A stretch of DNA of 64,000 nucleotides, taken from assembly GCF_051486985.1 (NCBI RefSeq), contig NZ_JAHVDV010000029.1, positions 6,400 through 70,399 on the forward strand. The letters are read 5' to 3'. Each line of letters starts with the position of its first letter. The first letter of the stretch is position 1. The notes beneath the pieces are model-generated. The model ran no database searches. It worked only from the letters and a program-made list of their open reading frames with translations, and was not told where the DNA came from. The stretch comes from CBFFRJ01 sp051486985 (GTDB taxonomy: Bacteria > Pseudomonadota > Gammaproteobacteria > Enterobacterales > Enterobacteriaceae). Made by a program: the position numbers and the translations under genes. Shown piece after piece: positions 26,438-35,612 of this stretch.

Positions 26438-26746
26438 CTTTGCAACCTTGTAGTGTTTTAGTAAAACCTAAAATATTTATCAAAAGTCTAAAATTAAATT
26501 AATTTCGACACACAAGGTTGTCAATGTTCAGTCGCTGATTGCTTTAAAGATAATTGCTTTAAATATCAAATATTTAAATATTGTGATCAAAGCCGAGATC
26601 GCCATTTATTTTTCATAAAATACAATAGGTTAAATTTTGTTTAGCGCTGGGTTTGCGGGAGACTTGTGGAATATCAATTTTGTGATTTATCTATCTAAAT
26701 TTATTTAGCTGTTTTGTGAAATGGTGGGTTTTCTCAAGGCAGGTGA
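26438..26746. promoter_or_regulatory. AT-rich upstream region of the MFS/GH51 operon
   Basis: This region should hold the operon promoter on the minus strand. An inverted pair TTTTAG (26456-26461) and CTAAAA (26468-26473) encloses AAACCT, shared with the palindrome ahead of the ArsR-type regulator. The match is short. No gene is seen. Confidence 0.35.
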
Positions 26747-27184
26747 ATGATGAAATTTTGTACAGTGGTTAGCGCGTTGATTATCCAGCAGATGGCTTAC
26801 ACCATGTTGATCCAGGCGCTGCGTTTACATCTTTGTGATGCGAGCCGTTCCAGTGTGGGCTGGCTTTTTGCACTCGCCGATAAGCAACTAAGCGCAGCCA
26901 TTAGCACGATGCACAGGAATCCTGGCCATAACTGGACGCTGCAAACACTGGCTGAAAATCTAGGTATGTCACGCTCAAGCTTTGCCAGACATTTCAAAGA
27001 AAAAGTCGGCACCTCACCGATGGAGTACCTTACCCGCTGGCGCAGGCTGTTGGCCTGCGATCGTCTAAAAAACATCCGTCACTCCGTCGCAGTGATTGCC
27101 AACGCTATGGATTACGAATCTGAGAGTGCATTTGGTAAAGCGTTTAAACGTGTGATGGACTATTCACCCAGGCAACATCGTTAG
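26747..27184 (+). pseudogene. Truncated AraC-family regulator (C-terminal part)
   Basis: The 145-aa open frame retains the helical linker (ALIIQQMAYTMLIQALRLHL) and the two helix-turn-helix motifs of AraC proteins (WTLQTLAENLGMSRSSFARH and IANAMDYESESAFGKAFKRV), but the N-terminal cupin sensor of about 150 residues found in this subgroup is missing. The first residues MMKFCTV do not resemble the family. It either is a dead remnant or a constitutive DNA-binding fragment. A broken NmrA-type gene follows on the same strand, so a once-linked regulator/oxidoreductase pair has decayed. Confidence 0.75.
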
Positions 27185-27253
27185 ATGGCGTCTGAAAAGG
27201 GAGGAGGTCTGCAGTTTTTATATTCCCGGAGTAGCCTGAGCAGGGTGACTTGA

Positions 27254-27595
27254 CCCCACCATGCCAGAGAGCCTTCATTTGCACATCTCGATTTCGCAGG
27301 AAAAGGCGCCTACCTGCCGCTTGTCGGCGACTTTCTCAGCTTCAGTGAGATTACTGACACGCTTAATCAGCTTGGGCACCCGGTAACCTTTAAACAGGCT
27401 CCACGCGACGTCTATGCCGGTTTCTTCCCTGGCGCTGAAGCACTGGACGATACGCTGGCCTATTACGAAAAATATACCTATCCTGGCCCGGGTTCACACG
27501 AAGCTGCGATTGCACTGGCAAATAATGTTGCAGGCTTTCAACCAGCCACTTTTCAATCCTGGGCCAGAGAGAATTTTGTACTTAACAGGAAATAG
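27254..27595 (+). pseudogene. C-terminal remnant of an NmrA-like NAD(P)-binding protein
   Basis: The frame opens after a TGA and from about 27278 reads HLDFAGKGAYLPLVGDFLSF, then KQAPRDVYAGFFPGAEAL, YEKYTYPGPGSH and WARENFVLN before TAG. These are the tail features of NmrA/NAD(P)-dependent epimerase-like proteins. The Rossmann N-terminus (GxxGxxG) and all upstream sequence are gone, leaving about 105 residues and no start with a ribosome site. Confidence 0.65.
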
Positions 27596-27705
27596 ATCCC
27601 CTCAGATTGCCTTAATTTACCCACGAAGGGGATGAATCATTTTGCGGCGATCCTAATTTAGCCCCGCTTTGAGCGCTCCCGGATTGATGCGGAATTAACT
27701 TTATA

Positions 27706-27776
27706 TTTCCGCGTCTGGCACTAAGCGGACAAGCTGACTGAGCTAAGGGCCCGCTGTGAGTGAAAGCGGGCATTGA
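27706..27776. repeat. Dispersed repeat, copy 2 (long form)
   Basis: Two half-elements: TCCGCGTCTGGCACTAAGCG followed by GACAAGCTG, and GGCCCGCTGTGAGTGAAAGC followed by GGGCATT. Each half can fold as a hairpin. It matches the copy at 29071-29140 in both halves. Confidence 0.7.
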
Positions 27777-27810
27777 CCGAACGTTCCTGCGGCTAACGCT
27801 ACCACTTTTA

Positions 27811-27835
27811 AATAAAAAGGCCACCTATGGTGACC
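27811..27835 (-). terminator. Rho-independent terminator of the alpha/beta hydrolase
   Basis: On the minus strand a 7-bp stem GGTCACC/GGTGGCC (one G-U pair) with loop ATA is followed by TTTTTATT. It begins 29 bases after the hydrolase stop. Confidence 0.75.
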
Positions 27836-27863
27836 AGTTTAATGAGCCTTTTCGTCATAAGGG

Positions 27864-28640
27864 CTATTCAGCAAAACACTTCCGGGCATGCTCTTCCACG
27901 AACGCCGTGACGGTTTCCGGCGCTTCAAGCGGCGGGAAATGGTTCACGCCTTTCAGGATTTTCAGCTCCGCGCCACCGCCCAGCACCTGCTGCAGCGCCG
28001 TTGCAAACGGAGGCGGGTTAGGCGCGTCATTTTCACCCTGCAGAATCAACGCAGGCGCGGTGATTGCATCATACTGATCGGCCATTTCATGATTCAGGAA
28101 CGCGGCGGCATTGGCCTGCATCGAGTGCGCTGGCCATTTTGCAGCCTCTGCGCCCATACTTTCGGTAACCCCAAACGGCTCATAAAACGCTACAGCGCCG
28201 GAAGGCGTTGATACCGCCTCGCAGACCATATCGACCGTCATACCCGCTTCACGCATCTGCTTCCCATCCACATAACAGGCGGTATACACCAGCCCGGCAA
28301 CCTGCTGCGGATAGTTCACCGCAAACGTGGAAATGATATTGCAGCCGATGGAGTGAGATACGAGCACGACCGGGCCCTTGATGCCAGCGGCATCAATCAC
28401 GGCTTTTAAATCTTCAGCATGGCGGGGGATGCTGTAAGCCTCCGGCTGCAGTGGTTTGGCCGAGCGCCCGTAGCCGCGGCTGTCGTACGCAACCGTGTGG
28501 AATTTTGCAGACAGCGCGTCAGTCTGCGCCTGCCAGATATCACTGATGCCAAAGTAGCCGGCGACAAAAACAACCGGCATGCCCTGGCCCTTTGCATCAA
28601 AATAAATCTCAATGCCGTCATCAGTAGTTGCGTAAGACAT
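27864..28640 (-). CDS. Alpha/beta-fold hydrolase
   Basis: The 258-aa enzyme has the oxyanion region VVFVAGYFG, nucleophile elbow Ser95 in SHSIGC, acid Asp in GENDAPNPP and catalytic His in KGVNHFPP, so the triad is complete. It resembles non-haem peroxidase-like or carboxylesterase members of the fold. It stands alone with its own terminator; the substrate cannot be assigned. Confidence 0.85.
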   Translation of the reverse strand: MSYATTDDGIEIYFDAKGQGMPVVFVAGYFGISDIWQAQTDALSAKFHTVAYDSRGYGRSAKPLQPEAYSIPRHAEDLKAVIDAAGIKGPVVLVSHSIGCNIISTFAVNYPQQVAGLVYTACYVDGKQMREAGMTVDMVCEAVSTPSGAVAFYEPFGVTESMGAEAAKWPAHSMQANAAAFLNHEMADQYDAITAPALILQGENDAPNPPPFATALQQVLGGGAELKILKGVNHFPPLEAPETVTAFVEEHARKCFAE

Positions 28641-28783
28641 TCTTTATTCCTCATGTATTAACCGTCAGGAAAGTTTAAAGAGTGTTCGGCGCTCTCCGTG
28701 AGTGGCAGAAAAGTCAAAATGCGATGCCTTCGGGTCAAATTAACGGCAGCCGGAAGATTACCAGGAGTGCACGACAGATGGCC

Positions 28784-28996
28784 TTACGGTATCTGCTGGC
28801 GGCTGTGCCGGATATAAACGCCTCGTCCAGCACCATAAAAAGCGTAAGGTTTACGAAGAGGTATTTTTGTCCCTATTCCATCGAATGTTGTGCTGGGCGT
28901 TTCTGGAAAACCATAACAACACAGTACAACCGGACCTTCACCGGCTTCGAGATACAGGAGTGTTATTTCGTTCACATTGACTGACTTACGCTGCAT
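28784..28996 (-). pseudogene. N-terminal fragment of a second alpha/beta hydrolase
   Basis: From the ATG at 28996 the frame reads MQRKSVNVNEITLLYLEAGE, then GPVVLCCYGFPET, the classic start of epoxide-hydrolase-like proteins (HGFPE oxyanion motif, here YGFPE). After about 33 residues the sequence no longer resembles the fold, and the remainder of the enzyme, including the triad, is absent. Confidence 0.65.
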
Positions 28997-29559
28997 GGAA
29001 TTCTCCCGAATTAATAAAGTGTTCATGCGCATCGTCGGCTTAAAAGCAGCATACACGCTGTGTTACGAAAGTCCGCTTCTGGCACGCGCTGGGCATTGCT
29101 GGCTGAGCTTGAGCTCCACTGTGAGCGAAAAACGGACATTGCTACCAGCATGGCGTGTGAAGCAACGGGGGGCAGGTCAGAACTTACTTTCAGGCTCACT
29201 ATTTTCCTGACGCTTTGCTTTTCTGTATTTGTTGCAAAAGGCGTTATGCGCAAAGCAGGCTCAGGCAATATGTTATTTGATATATTATGTTTCCTCCGCA
29301 ATTTTTAAATTTTCTGAGCTATGAAATGGTTTCTGATCTGTCCTCAACCAGTCAGTGTCGTGACATCGAAGAATATTCCCTTGAGCTTATATTAGCTATC
29401 CCTTTGAAAATTAATCGGTAAGAAAGCAAAAGTGAATATATCTTCCTGACTGCATAATTTTTGTCGGTTTTAGTTAAAGTCAGAAAAACTCATGCCGATA
29501 TTTTATATGTTTTACGTCTCTTCAGGCTGCTATCTCAAATTATGTGGATCGAGGTTAAA
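28997..29559. other. Intergenic region before the chemoreceptor gene
   Basis: Contains one long copy of the dispersed repeat (29071-29140). The rest is AT-rich and should hold the chemoreceptor promoter near 29390-29540. No gene recognised. Confidence 0.4.
29071..29140. repeat. Dispersed repeat, copy 3 (long form)
   Basis: GTCCGCTTCTGGCACGCGCT at the left, and CCACTGTGAGCGAAAAACGG with ACATT at the right, separated by GGCTGAGCTTGAG. Both halves match copy 2. Confidence 0.7.
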
Positions 29560-31110
29560 ATGTTCAGGAACTTGGCTATCAAGAAAAAATTCTCTTTTGC
29601 CTTTGGGGTCGTTTTAGTTTTGTTATTGGCGCTGTGCGCAGCCTTCTACAATAATTTTTCCAACATCGTTAGTACCAATGAATGGAACATTCATAGCTGG
29701 CGCGTCATTGATAAAAGCCGCGCCCTGACCCAAAGTCTGGTGAATATGGAAACCGGTCTGCGCGGCTATGCCATTAATGGTAAAGAGGAAATGCTGGCTC
29801 CGTGGAACTCGGGTAAAGAGGATTTTGCTAAATTTTGGCAGGAAACTAAAGACTTAACGGCGGATAACCCTGCACAGCAGACACGCCTGGATAATTTGCT
29901 TAATCAGGAGAAAGAGTGGCAGGAGAAGTTTGTCGCTGAGTTGCTTGAGCACCGTCGCGCATTAAATGCCGGGTCAATGACGCAGGGGGATTTCACTACC
30001 GCCTTCGAAGCCAATACCGGTAAGCCGCAAATGGATCAGATGCGTAAAACCATCGATGAAATCGTCCATGATGAAACGCGTCTGCTTCGCGAACGCCAGA
30101 ATTCTGTCGATTCTGTACAGACACAGACCGGGCTTACCTTGTTTATCGGCGCGCTGTTGGGAGTAGTCATCGCTTCCGCTTTAGGCTATATCCTTGCCCG
30201 CACCATAACCCTTCCGCTTGGGGAGGCGGTAAAAGCAGCTAAGGCGATTGCCGCAGGCGATCTCTCTTCCCGTTTGGTAGCACGTTCAAAAGATGAAACC
30301 GGTGTACTGATCGGTGCCCTTACCGCCATGCAGGAGCAGCTCAAAAAAGTGGTATCGGATATTCAGAACGCGGCGTCCTCCATCGATAGCGCTTCTAAAG
30401 AAGTCGCGATGGGCAATACTGATCTCTCTGTACGAACTGAACAGCAGGCTGCCTCGTTGGAAGAAACCTCAGCCAGCATGGAGCAACTGACGGCGACCGT
30501 GAGGCAAAACGCCTCTAATGCGCAAAACGCCAGCAGCCTGGCTTCCAACGCGTCCGAGGTTGCGCAGCAGGGAGGAAAAGTGGTGGACGAAGTCGTCTCG
30601 ACCATGGCAGCCATTTATGACAGCTCACAAAGCGTGGTCGATATTATTGGCACCATAGAAAGCATCGCTTTCCAGACCAATATCCTGGCGCTCAACGCTG
30701 CGGTGGAAGCCGCCCGCGCAGGCGAGCAGGGCCGCGGTTTCGCCGTGGTGGCAAGCGAAGTGCGTGCACTTGCTCAGCGTAGCGCGACTGCAGCAAAAGA
30801 TATTAAATCGCTGATTGAAGCCTCGAATCACCGCGTATCCGTAGGCACAGAGCTGGTCGCACAGGCAGGCAAAACCATGGCTGAGATAGTCACGGCGATC
30901 AGCAATGTCTCAGTGATAATGTCAGAAATCTACACCGCCTCCGGCGAGCAGGTTAATGGTATTGAGCATGTAGGTATCGCTATCACGCAGATGGATGAAG
31001 TGACCCAACAAAACGCCGCGCTGGTTCAACAGGCCGCCTCAGCTGCCGCGTCGCTGGAGGATCAGGCTGCTCAGTTAAACCGCTCGGCTGCGATTTTTAA
31101 ACTCGCCTGA
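29560..31110 (+). CDS. Methyl-accepting chemotaxis protein with a CHASE3-like sensor
   Basis: The ATG at 29560 follows GAGG by 5 bases and gives 516 aa with a proper N-terminal membrane anchor (SFAFGVVLVLLLALCAAFY); the longer frame from 29461 is rejected. Order: anchor, periplasmic helical bundle of CHASE3 type (SLVNMETGLRGYAINGKEEM), second membrane helix (GLTLFIGALLGVVIASALGY), HAMP, then the cytoplasmic signalling hairpin with the conserved tip ESIAFQTNILALNAAVEAA. No C-terminal NWETF-type CheR tether, so adaptation may depend on other receptors. Ligand unknown. Confidence 0.92.
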   Translation: MFRNLAIKKKFSFAFGVVLVLLLALCAAFYNNFSNIVSTNEWNIHSWRVIDKSRALTQSLVNMETGLRGYAINGKEEMLAPWNSGKEDFAKFWQETKDLTADNPAQQTRLDNLLNQEKEWQEKFVAELLEHRRALNAGSMTQGDFTTAFEANTGKPQMDQMRKTIDEIVHDETRLLRERQNSVDSVQTQTGLTLFIGALLGVVIASALGYILARTITLPLGEAVKAAKAIAAGDLSSRLVARSKDETGVLIGALTAMQEQLKKVVSDIQNAASSIDSASKEVAMGNTDLSVRTEQQAASLEETSASMEQLTATVRQNASNAQNASSLASNASEVAQQGGKVVDEVVSTMAAIYDSSQSVVDIIGTIESIAFQTNILALNAAVEAARAGEQGRGFAVVASEVRALAQRSATAAKDIKSLIEASNHRVSVGTELVAQAGKTMAEIVTAISNVSVIMSEIYTASGEQVNGIEHVGIAITQMDEVTQQNAALVQQAASAAASLEDQAAQLNRSAAIFKLA

Positions 31111-31150
31111 TAACTGGATTTACCTTTAAATAACTGGCACATATGTTTAC

Positions 31151-31180
31151 GTCCGCTCTGAGCAAGGAGCGGAAGATATT
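31151..31180. repeat. Dispersed repeat, copy 4 (short form)
   Basis: GTCCGCTCTGAGCAAGGAGC, followed by GGAAGATATT, is the second-half type of the element. It lies between the chemoreceptor stop and a methyltransferase pseudogene. Confidence 0.6.
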
Positions 31181-31260
31181 GCATGACCAGGCTCGTAGAT
31201 TCACTTCATCGATAATTAATATTAAATGAAGGGGTTTATTGCGAAAAGAGTGTCTTCAAT

Positions 31261-31789
31261 ATGAACCCCTATGAAAAACACTACAGGCAACTGATAGCAG
31301 ACGAAGCTAACGCCTGGGCAGGTAAAGGCTATGCCAGGGCTAAAAACAGCAGGAAAAAATCTTTCACTGGCTCAACACGCATCAGTATTTTCCTAAGCCA
31401 GGCACGCGGGTACTTGAGAAGGGGTATGGGAATGGAGCAATGGCAGCCCAGTCTCTTGCTGAACGGGGATATTCTGTCTGGGGATAGACTTTTCGGAAAA
31501 AGCTATCCGGTGGGCAAAAGAGCATTTTCATCAAGCTGGTCCCTCTGCACATTTTTTTGTAGGAAATGTTTGTCGTATCCATCATTTTAAGGACTCATCG
31601 TTTGAGTTAATTATTGACGGCAATTGTTTGCATTGCCTCATTGACGATGACCGGGCTCTCTTTTTTTCAGAGGTGAAGAGATTGCTCAAACCCGGAGGAA
31701 GGGTTGTGATCAGTTCTATGTGCGGAATCCCTGATTATTCTTCAGACATTAGCGCTTATGATCCGGTCAGGTACCATTTACTAAAATAA
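31261..31789 (+). pseudogene. Class I SAM-dependent methyltransferase, frameshifted
   Basis: Three frames must be joined. The first gives MNPYEKHYRQLIADEANAWA; after a shift near the A run at 31353 comes HWLNTHQYFPKPGTRVLEKG and YGNGAMAAQSLAERGYSVWG; a stop at about 31476 and a further shift lead to IDFSEKAIRWAKEHFHQAGP and then FELIIDGNCLHCLIDDDRAL and LLKPGGRVVISSMCG. The normal SAM loop E-x-GCGxG has become EKGYGNG. The C-terminus is also short. Inactive as written. Confidence 0.75.
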
Positions 31790-31967
31790 GGTCAACCCTG
31801 GCGTACTCTGTAACTACTCGCGGCTTTAACTGATGAGGTACAGGAAGCACAATTTAATGTGCTTGCAATAGGAGTTAATAACAACCCGTGGTGGGCTCAT
31901 GCCACACGGGTATGTGCATCATCCGGTGCTTCTTAACAGGAATTGAACAGTCAAATAATTACCCTTT

Positions 31968-31992
31968 GTCCGTTTTGAGCGAGTGGCGACAT
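31968..31992. repeat. Dispersed repeat, copy 5 (short form, degenerate)
   Basis: GTCCGTTTTGAGCGAGTGGC followed by GACAT resembles GTCCGCTTTGAGCGATAAGC followed by GGACAT. It ends just before the DUF1330 stop. Confidence 0.5.
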
Positions 31993-31996
31993 GATA

Positions 31997-32299
31997 CTAG
32001 TTGGTGTCAAAGGATGGACCCTCAACCAGTACAAATGTTCCGGTTGCAGCACCTGCCCGTATTGACCTGGCTGCCTGATATCCAGGGCTTTTATAAAAAC
32101 GTTTGGCCTCGGCATAAGAAGCAAACTCAAAGACAACATGCCGTTCATGTGAATCACCCTCAAGATTTTCATACTGCCCAGACCAGGCAATTATCTTCGG
32201 ATTGAATTCCTGCATTGCCTCTTTGGCAGCTCTGGCATATTCAGCGTAAGCGACAGGGTCTGATACAGTTACATGGGCGATTAAATAACCTTTATTCAT
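31997..32299 (-). CDS. DUF1330 family protein
   Basis: The 100-aa ferredoxin-like-fold protein has the family pattern: YLIAHVTVSDPVAYAEYARA at the start, a central GGxxExxEG-like segment here reading SGQYENLEGDSHERHVVFEF, and FYKSPGYQAARSIRAG. DUF1330 proteins are dimeric alpha/beta-barrel proteins of unknown function. The ATG has AAAGAAAAATG rather than a strong ribosome site. Transcribed in the same direction as the aldo/keto reductase fragment upstream (89-base gap). Confidence 0.8.
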   Translation of the reverse strand: MNKGYLIAHVTVSDPVAYAEYARAAKEAMQEFNPKIIAWSGQYENLEGDSHERHVVFEFASYAEAKRFYKSPGYQAARSIRAGAATGTFVLVEGPSFDTN

Positions 32300-32388
32300 T
32301 TTTCTTTGTCCTTCGTGGGTGATGTTGTATTTCAGTGTAAACGCCCAGACATAGGTGACGAAGCTGAGATGTTTACAATGGTTCAGGT

Positions 32389-33138
32389 TTAACTCTGCGT
32401 TTTAAAAGTGAAAGGGTTCGGATAACGTTCTGCATCCTGATGTTCGATCATCCATCCCGGGTAATGAGGAGACATCGCGCTTATCGCATCAAGATGCGTC
32501 AGTTCTTCGGCTGTCAGAGTGATGTCTGTCGCGCCAAGATTATCGGTGAGCTGGGTGACCCGTTTTACCCCGATAATCACGCTGGTAACCCATGGCCTGG
32601 CAAGTAACCATGCCAATGCGATTCTGCTTACCGATACAGCGTATTTGTCTGCAATGACTCGCATTTCAGCAACGCATCGCCACGCGAGATCGCGATCAAC
32701 GGGGGGAAAATCTTCTATAGGTGTGATGGGATCACTCGCATGTATCTGGAACAGATCAATATAATCGACCTGCAGTCGTTCCAGGCTTCGCTGCACTGAA
32801 TCCATGATGTGTCCGCGTGAGGCACCCTTATCGTTCGGCCCGGATCCCATCACACCACCCGTTTTTGTGGCAAGAATGATATCGCTACGTACCACGCCAA
32901 GCTCTTTAATCGCCACTCCCGTTATACGCTCAGACTGACCAAAGGAATAAATGTCAGCGGTATCAATAAAATTAATGCCGGCAGATAATGCCTGCGCGAT
33001 AAGCTGGTTCGCTTCTTTCTGCGCGACAGCACCGATTGAGGACCACATACCCGCATCCGCGTTTCCACCCAGGGTCATCGTACCGAGACACAATTCCGAA
33101 ACGAACAGGCCTGTCCGGCCAAGCTGGTTATATTTCAT
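32389..33138 (-). pseudogene. Aldo/keto reductase with a large in-frame internal deletion
   Basis: At 249 aa this is roughly 80-100 residues shorter than its relatives. The N-terminal half is normal and keeps the catalytic tetrad regions (FIDTADIYSFGQSE, ILATKTG, DLFQIHASD). Right after ITPIE the sequence jumps to DFPPVDRDLAWRCVAEM, which in this family lies near the end of the barrel, so strands around beta5-beta7 are missing. The C-terminal cofactor region (VTSVIIGVKRVTQLTDNLGA) is intact. The barrel cannot close normally, so activity is doubtful. It shares a divergent promoter region with LysR at 33864 and is 28 bases after the flavodoxin-like gene. Confidence 0.75.
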
Positions 33139-33166
33139 TTGATCAGCCTCTTTTTATTTAACATCT

Positions 33167-33748
33167 TTAAGCTTTAGCGGGATGAAACTGCGCGGCAATA
33201 TTTGCGACACGTGCCCCATACCGGCGTGCCGTTTCGAGATCACCGATGGACATCTCTTCAGGCGAAGCGTCAGCGGGGGTTTGTGCCATTGGACCGATAT
33301 TTGATCCCATCCGGTTAAGATCATCACGCAACGACGCTTTGGTGTTTGAGGATTTGATATCCATGTTCACCCAGATACCGCCGTGCTGACCAGCCAGTAG
33401 AAAGAAATAGGCCAGGGTATTCAGTTTGTCACCATTGATGCTGGCGCTGTTGGTAAAGCCGCCAAAAATTTTGTTAACCCACTTACCCTCAAACCAGGGT
33501 TTTGACGAGGCATCGGCAAATTTTTTGAACTGCCAGCTTGGCCCTCCCATATAGGTTGGCGAACCGAGCAGAATGACATCGGCCTCGCTGATTTTCTCCC
33601 ATGCGTTTTCAGCAATATTTCCTTCGGAGTCGATGGCTATCAGTGTGGCACTGGCACCGTCCGCGACAGCCGCTGCCATCCGTTCCGTATGCCCGTAGCC
33701 AGAGTGATAGATAACAACGGCATTAATCGTTCTCATGGGATGAGACAT
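33167..33748 (-). CDS. Flavodoxin/WrbA-family NAD(P)H:quinone oxidoreductase-like protein
   Basis: The 193-aa protein has the FMN phosphate loop (VVIYHSGYGHTERMAAAVADG) and the second flavin loop (LLGSPTYMGGPSWQFKKFAD), as in WrbA-type quinone reductases, and GGFTNSASINGDKL for the third contact. It probably reduces quinones by two electrons to limit redox stress. First gene of a short operon with the damaged aldo/keto reductase, and divergent from a LysR gene 115 bases away that is its likely regulator. Confidence 0.85.
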   Translation of the reverse strand: MSHPMRTINAVVIYHSGYGHTERMAAAVADGASATLIAIDSEGNIAENAWEKISEADVILLGSPTYMGGPSWQFKKFADASSKPWFEGKWVNKIFGGFTNSASINGDKLNTLAYFFLLAGQHGGIWVNMDIKSSNTKASLRDDLNRMGSNIGPMAQTPADASPEEMSIGDLETARRYGARVANIAAQFHPAKA

Positions 33749-33863
33749 TTTGATTACCTCCAGAGAGAGTCAGTGGGATATAAAGTGTTAATGCAGTCTA
33801 TTAGGTATTAATATCCGCATAAATGGCCCAAAAAATAACGCACTGTTACCCGGATGGTGAACA

Positions 33864-34769
33864 ATGAAAAACCTCGAATCACTGATTATTTTTGCGCGTG
33901 TGGCAGAAATGAAGAGTTTTACTCAGGCGGCTGAAAGTCTGGGTATCAAGAAAGGACGCGCTTCAGTGGTGGTCCGTGAACTGGAACATGACGTAGGAAC
34001 TACACTTTTGCACCGCACAACGCGAACCGTGCAGCTAACGGAGGACGGACGTGCTTTCTATACACGCGCACGCGATCTGTTATCGGAAGCTGAAGATTTG
34101 CGGTCAATGTTCACAAATTTCGGTAGGCCATTGCGGGGCCGGTTACGCGTTGATATGCCAGCCGTGCTGGCGGAAAGCGTGGTAATCCCGGCCCTGCCAG
34201 CGTTGCTAAAAGCACACCCTGAACTGGAGCTTGAGCTTTCAAGTACCGACCGTCGTGTCGATTTGGTTCCTGAAGGGTTCGATTGCGTGGTTCGTCTGGG
34301 GCCCATCGTGGATGAAACACTTATTGCCAGGCCCCTGGGACATTTACGCATGATCAATGCAGCAAGCCCGGACTATCTGGATTGCTTCGGTATGCCGCTG
34401 ACGATTAATGATTTGCTTAACCAGGGACACAGAATGGTTCATTACATGCGGAATTTTGGTTCAAAACCTGACGGATGGGAGTATCCGACAGGCGATGGTT
34501 ACAAGTCTCTTATGTTACCAGGCACAATGAGAGTCAACAGCGTACCGGCTTATCATGAGGCCGGACTGGCGGGTTTAGGTTTAATTCAGGGAGGGTATTC
34601 CTCGCTCATGCCGCATATCAAACGTGGTGCCCTGATTGAGGTCCTTCCTGATCTACGCCCTGAGCCGCTCACCGCATCATTTGTCATCGCGCACCGGCGC
34701 AATTTGTCGCCGCGTGTAAAGGCTTTTATGAGCTGGACAGAAGCGATTCTAAAACCTTATTTTGACTGA
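33864..34769 (+). CDS. LysR-family regulator, divergent from the flavodoxin-like gene
   Basis: The 301-aa protein has the N-terminal winged helix (SFTQAAESLGIKKGRASVVV, with LLHRTTRTVQLTEDG) and a PBP-like effector domain (LRVDMPAVLAESVVIPALPA). Its position back to back with the quinone-reductase/AKR genes is the classic LysR arrangement, so it probably controls them and itself in response to a quinone or aldehyde. That target assignment is an inference. Confidence 0.88.
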   Translation: MKNLESLIIFARVAEMKSFTQAAESLGIKKGRASVVVRELEHDVGTTLLHRTTRTVQLTEDGRAFYTRARDLLSEAEDLRSMFTNFGRPLRGRLRVDMPAVLAESVVIPALPALLKAHPELELELSSTDRRVDLVPEGFDCVVRLGPIVDETLIARPLGHLRMINAASPDYLDCFGMPLTINDLLNQGHRMVHYMRNFGSKPDGWEYPTGDGYKSLMLPGTMRVNSVPAYHEAGLAGLGLIQGGYSSLMPHIKRGALIEVLPDLRPEPLTASFVIAHRRNLSPRVKAFMSWTEAILKPYFD

Positions 34770-34923
34770 TAATTCTGATAGTCGAAGATACATTTCAGGC
34801 ACTATTGTGTATTAATCAAAAGGGAGCAGAATAATTTTAGGTCGTTGAGTTCTGTCACTAAAATGCCCCCTGCCTGCCACACATATTTACCATAATGTTA
34901 CAGCGGCGAACTGGTTGTTTTGC

Positions 34924-35289
34924 TCATTTCCTCAACCCATCTATCACCGTTACAGGAAGGATCATGACTGACTTCACGCTGACTTTAATCCGATCGATGA
35001 TTGCCGTTCTTGGTCCCTTCTGCCATGCCTCACTTCCGTAAAATGCTTCCTGCGATACCTTCATATGTTCAATATTATCGAATGCCCGGAACAGGTAGTA
35101 CGAATCCTCATCATGCAGGGAGCAGCCAAAGGCAACGATATCGAGCCCAGCCTCACGATGGAGAGGCGCACTTATCCCGGACATAATTTCATGGAATTCC
35201 TGCCTGGTACCGGGTTGCAGGACATACTGCATTAACTCAACGGCTTTCATCAGTTCGGCTTCATTGGTATGCATACTTAAATTAACCAT
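34924..35289 (-). CDS. NIPSNAP-like alpha/beta-barrel protein
   Basis: The 121-aa protein contains the pattern typical of bacterial NIPSNAP and antibiotic-monooxygenase-like dimeric barrels: MQYVLQPGTRQEFHEIM, LDIVAFGCSLHDEDSYYLFR and EAFYGSEAWQKGPRTAIID. Function of these small proteins is not established. An upstream ATG gives MVNLSMHTNEAELMKAVELM; the domain itself starts near residue 17. Confidence 0.7.
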   Translation of the reverse strand: MVNLSMHTNEAELMKAVELMQYVLQPGTRQEFHEIMSGISAPLHREAGLDIVAFGCSLHDEDSYYLFRAFDNIEHMKVSQEAFYGSEAWQKGPRTAIIDRIKVSVKSVMILPVTVIDGLRK

Positions 35290-35306
35290 ACTATCCCTGT
35301 TGCGAA

Positions 35307-35612
35307 TTAAGTCCCGATGACTACAGGCTGATGTTTTTTCAACAAGTCCTGCCTGCCCGGATTACATTCCTGTTTTGTCCCTGGAAGATAAAATTTACCA
35401 GAAAAATCAGGAGCAGTACCGCCCGGACACCCCGGCCTGCCGGGCGTGTTACTCGCGCTACCGCCGTCTGAATCGTTCCCACCATCAGCGCCGTCTGCAC
35501 TTTTATTCCCTATATAACCACCCGCCCCCGCTTTTCCGACAGAGCCGCCATGACCGGCGCTCACAGAAAAAGCGAACATGGCGAAAAAACAGGCCAGAAA
35601 ATATTTACACAT
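35307..35612 (-). CDS. Small secreted Gly-rich protein
   Basis: The 101-aa frame has a convincing signal peptide (MCKYFLACFFAMFAFSVSAG) and a glycine/aspartate-rich mature part (GYIGNKSADGADGGNDSDGG), with two cysteines that could pair (RPGCPGG and KQECNPG). GGGGAGATAC lies upstream of the ATG. I recognise no family. It is probably periplasmic or exported; a role cannot be given. Confidence 0.55.
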   Translation of the reverse strand: MCKYFLACFFAMFAFSVSAGHGGSVGKAGAGGYIGNKSADGADGGNDSDGGSASNTPGRPGCPGGTAPDFSGKFYLPGTKQECNPGRQDLLKKHQPVVIGT

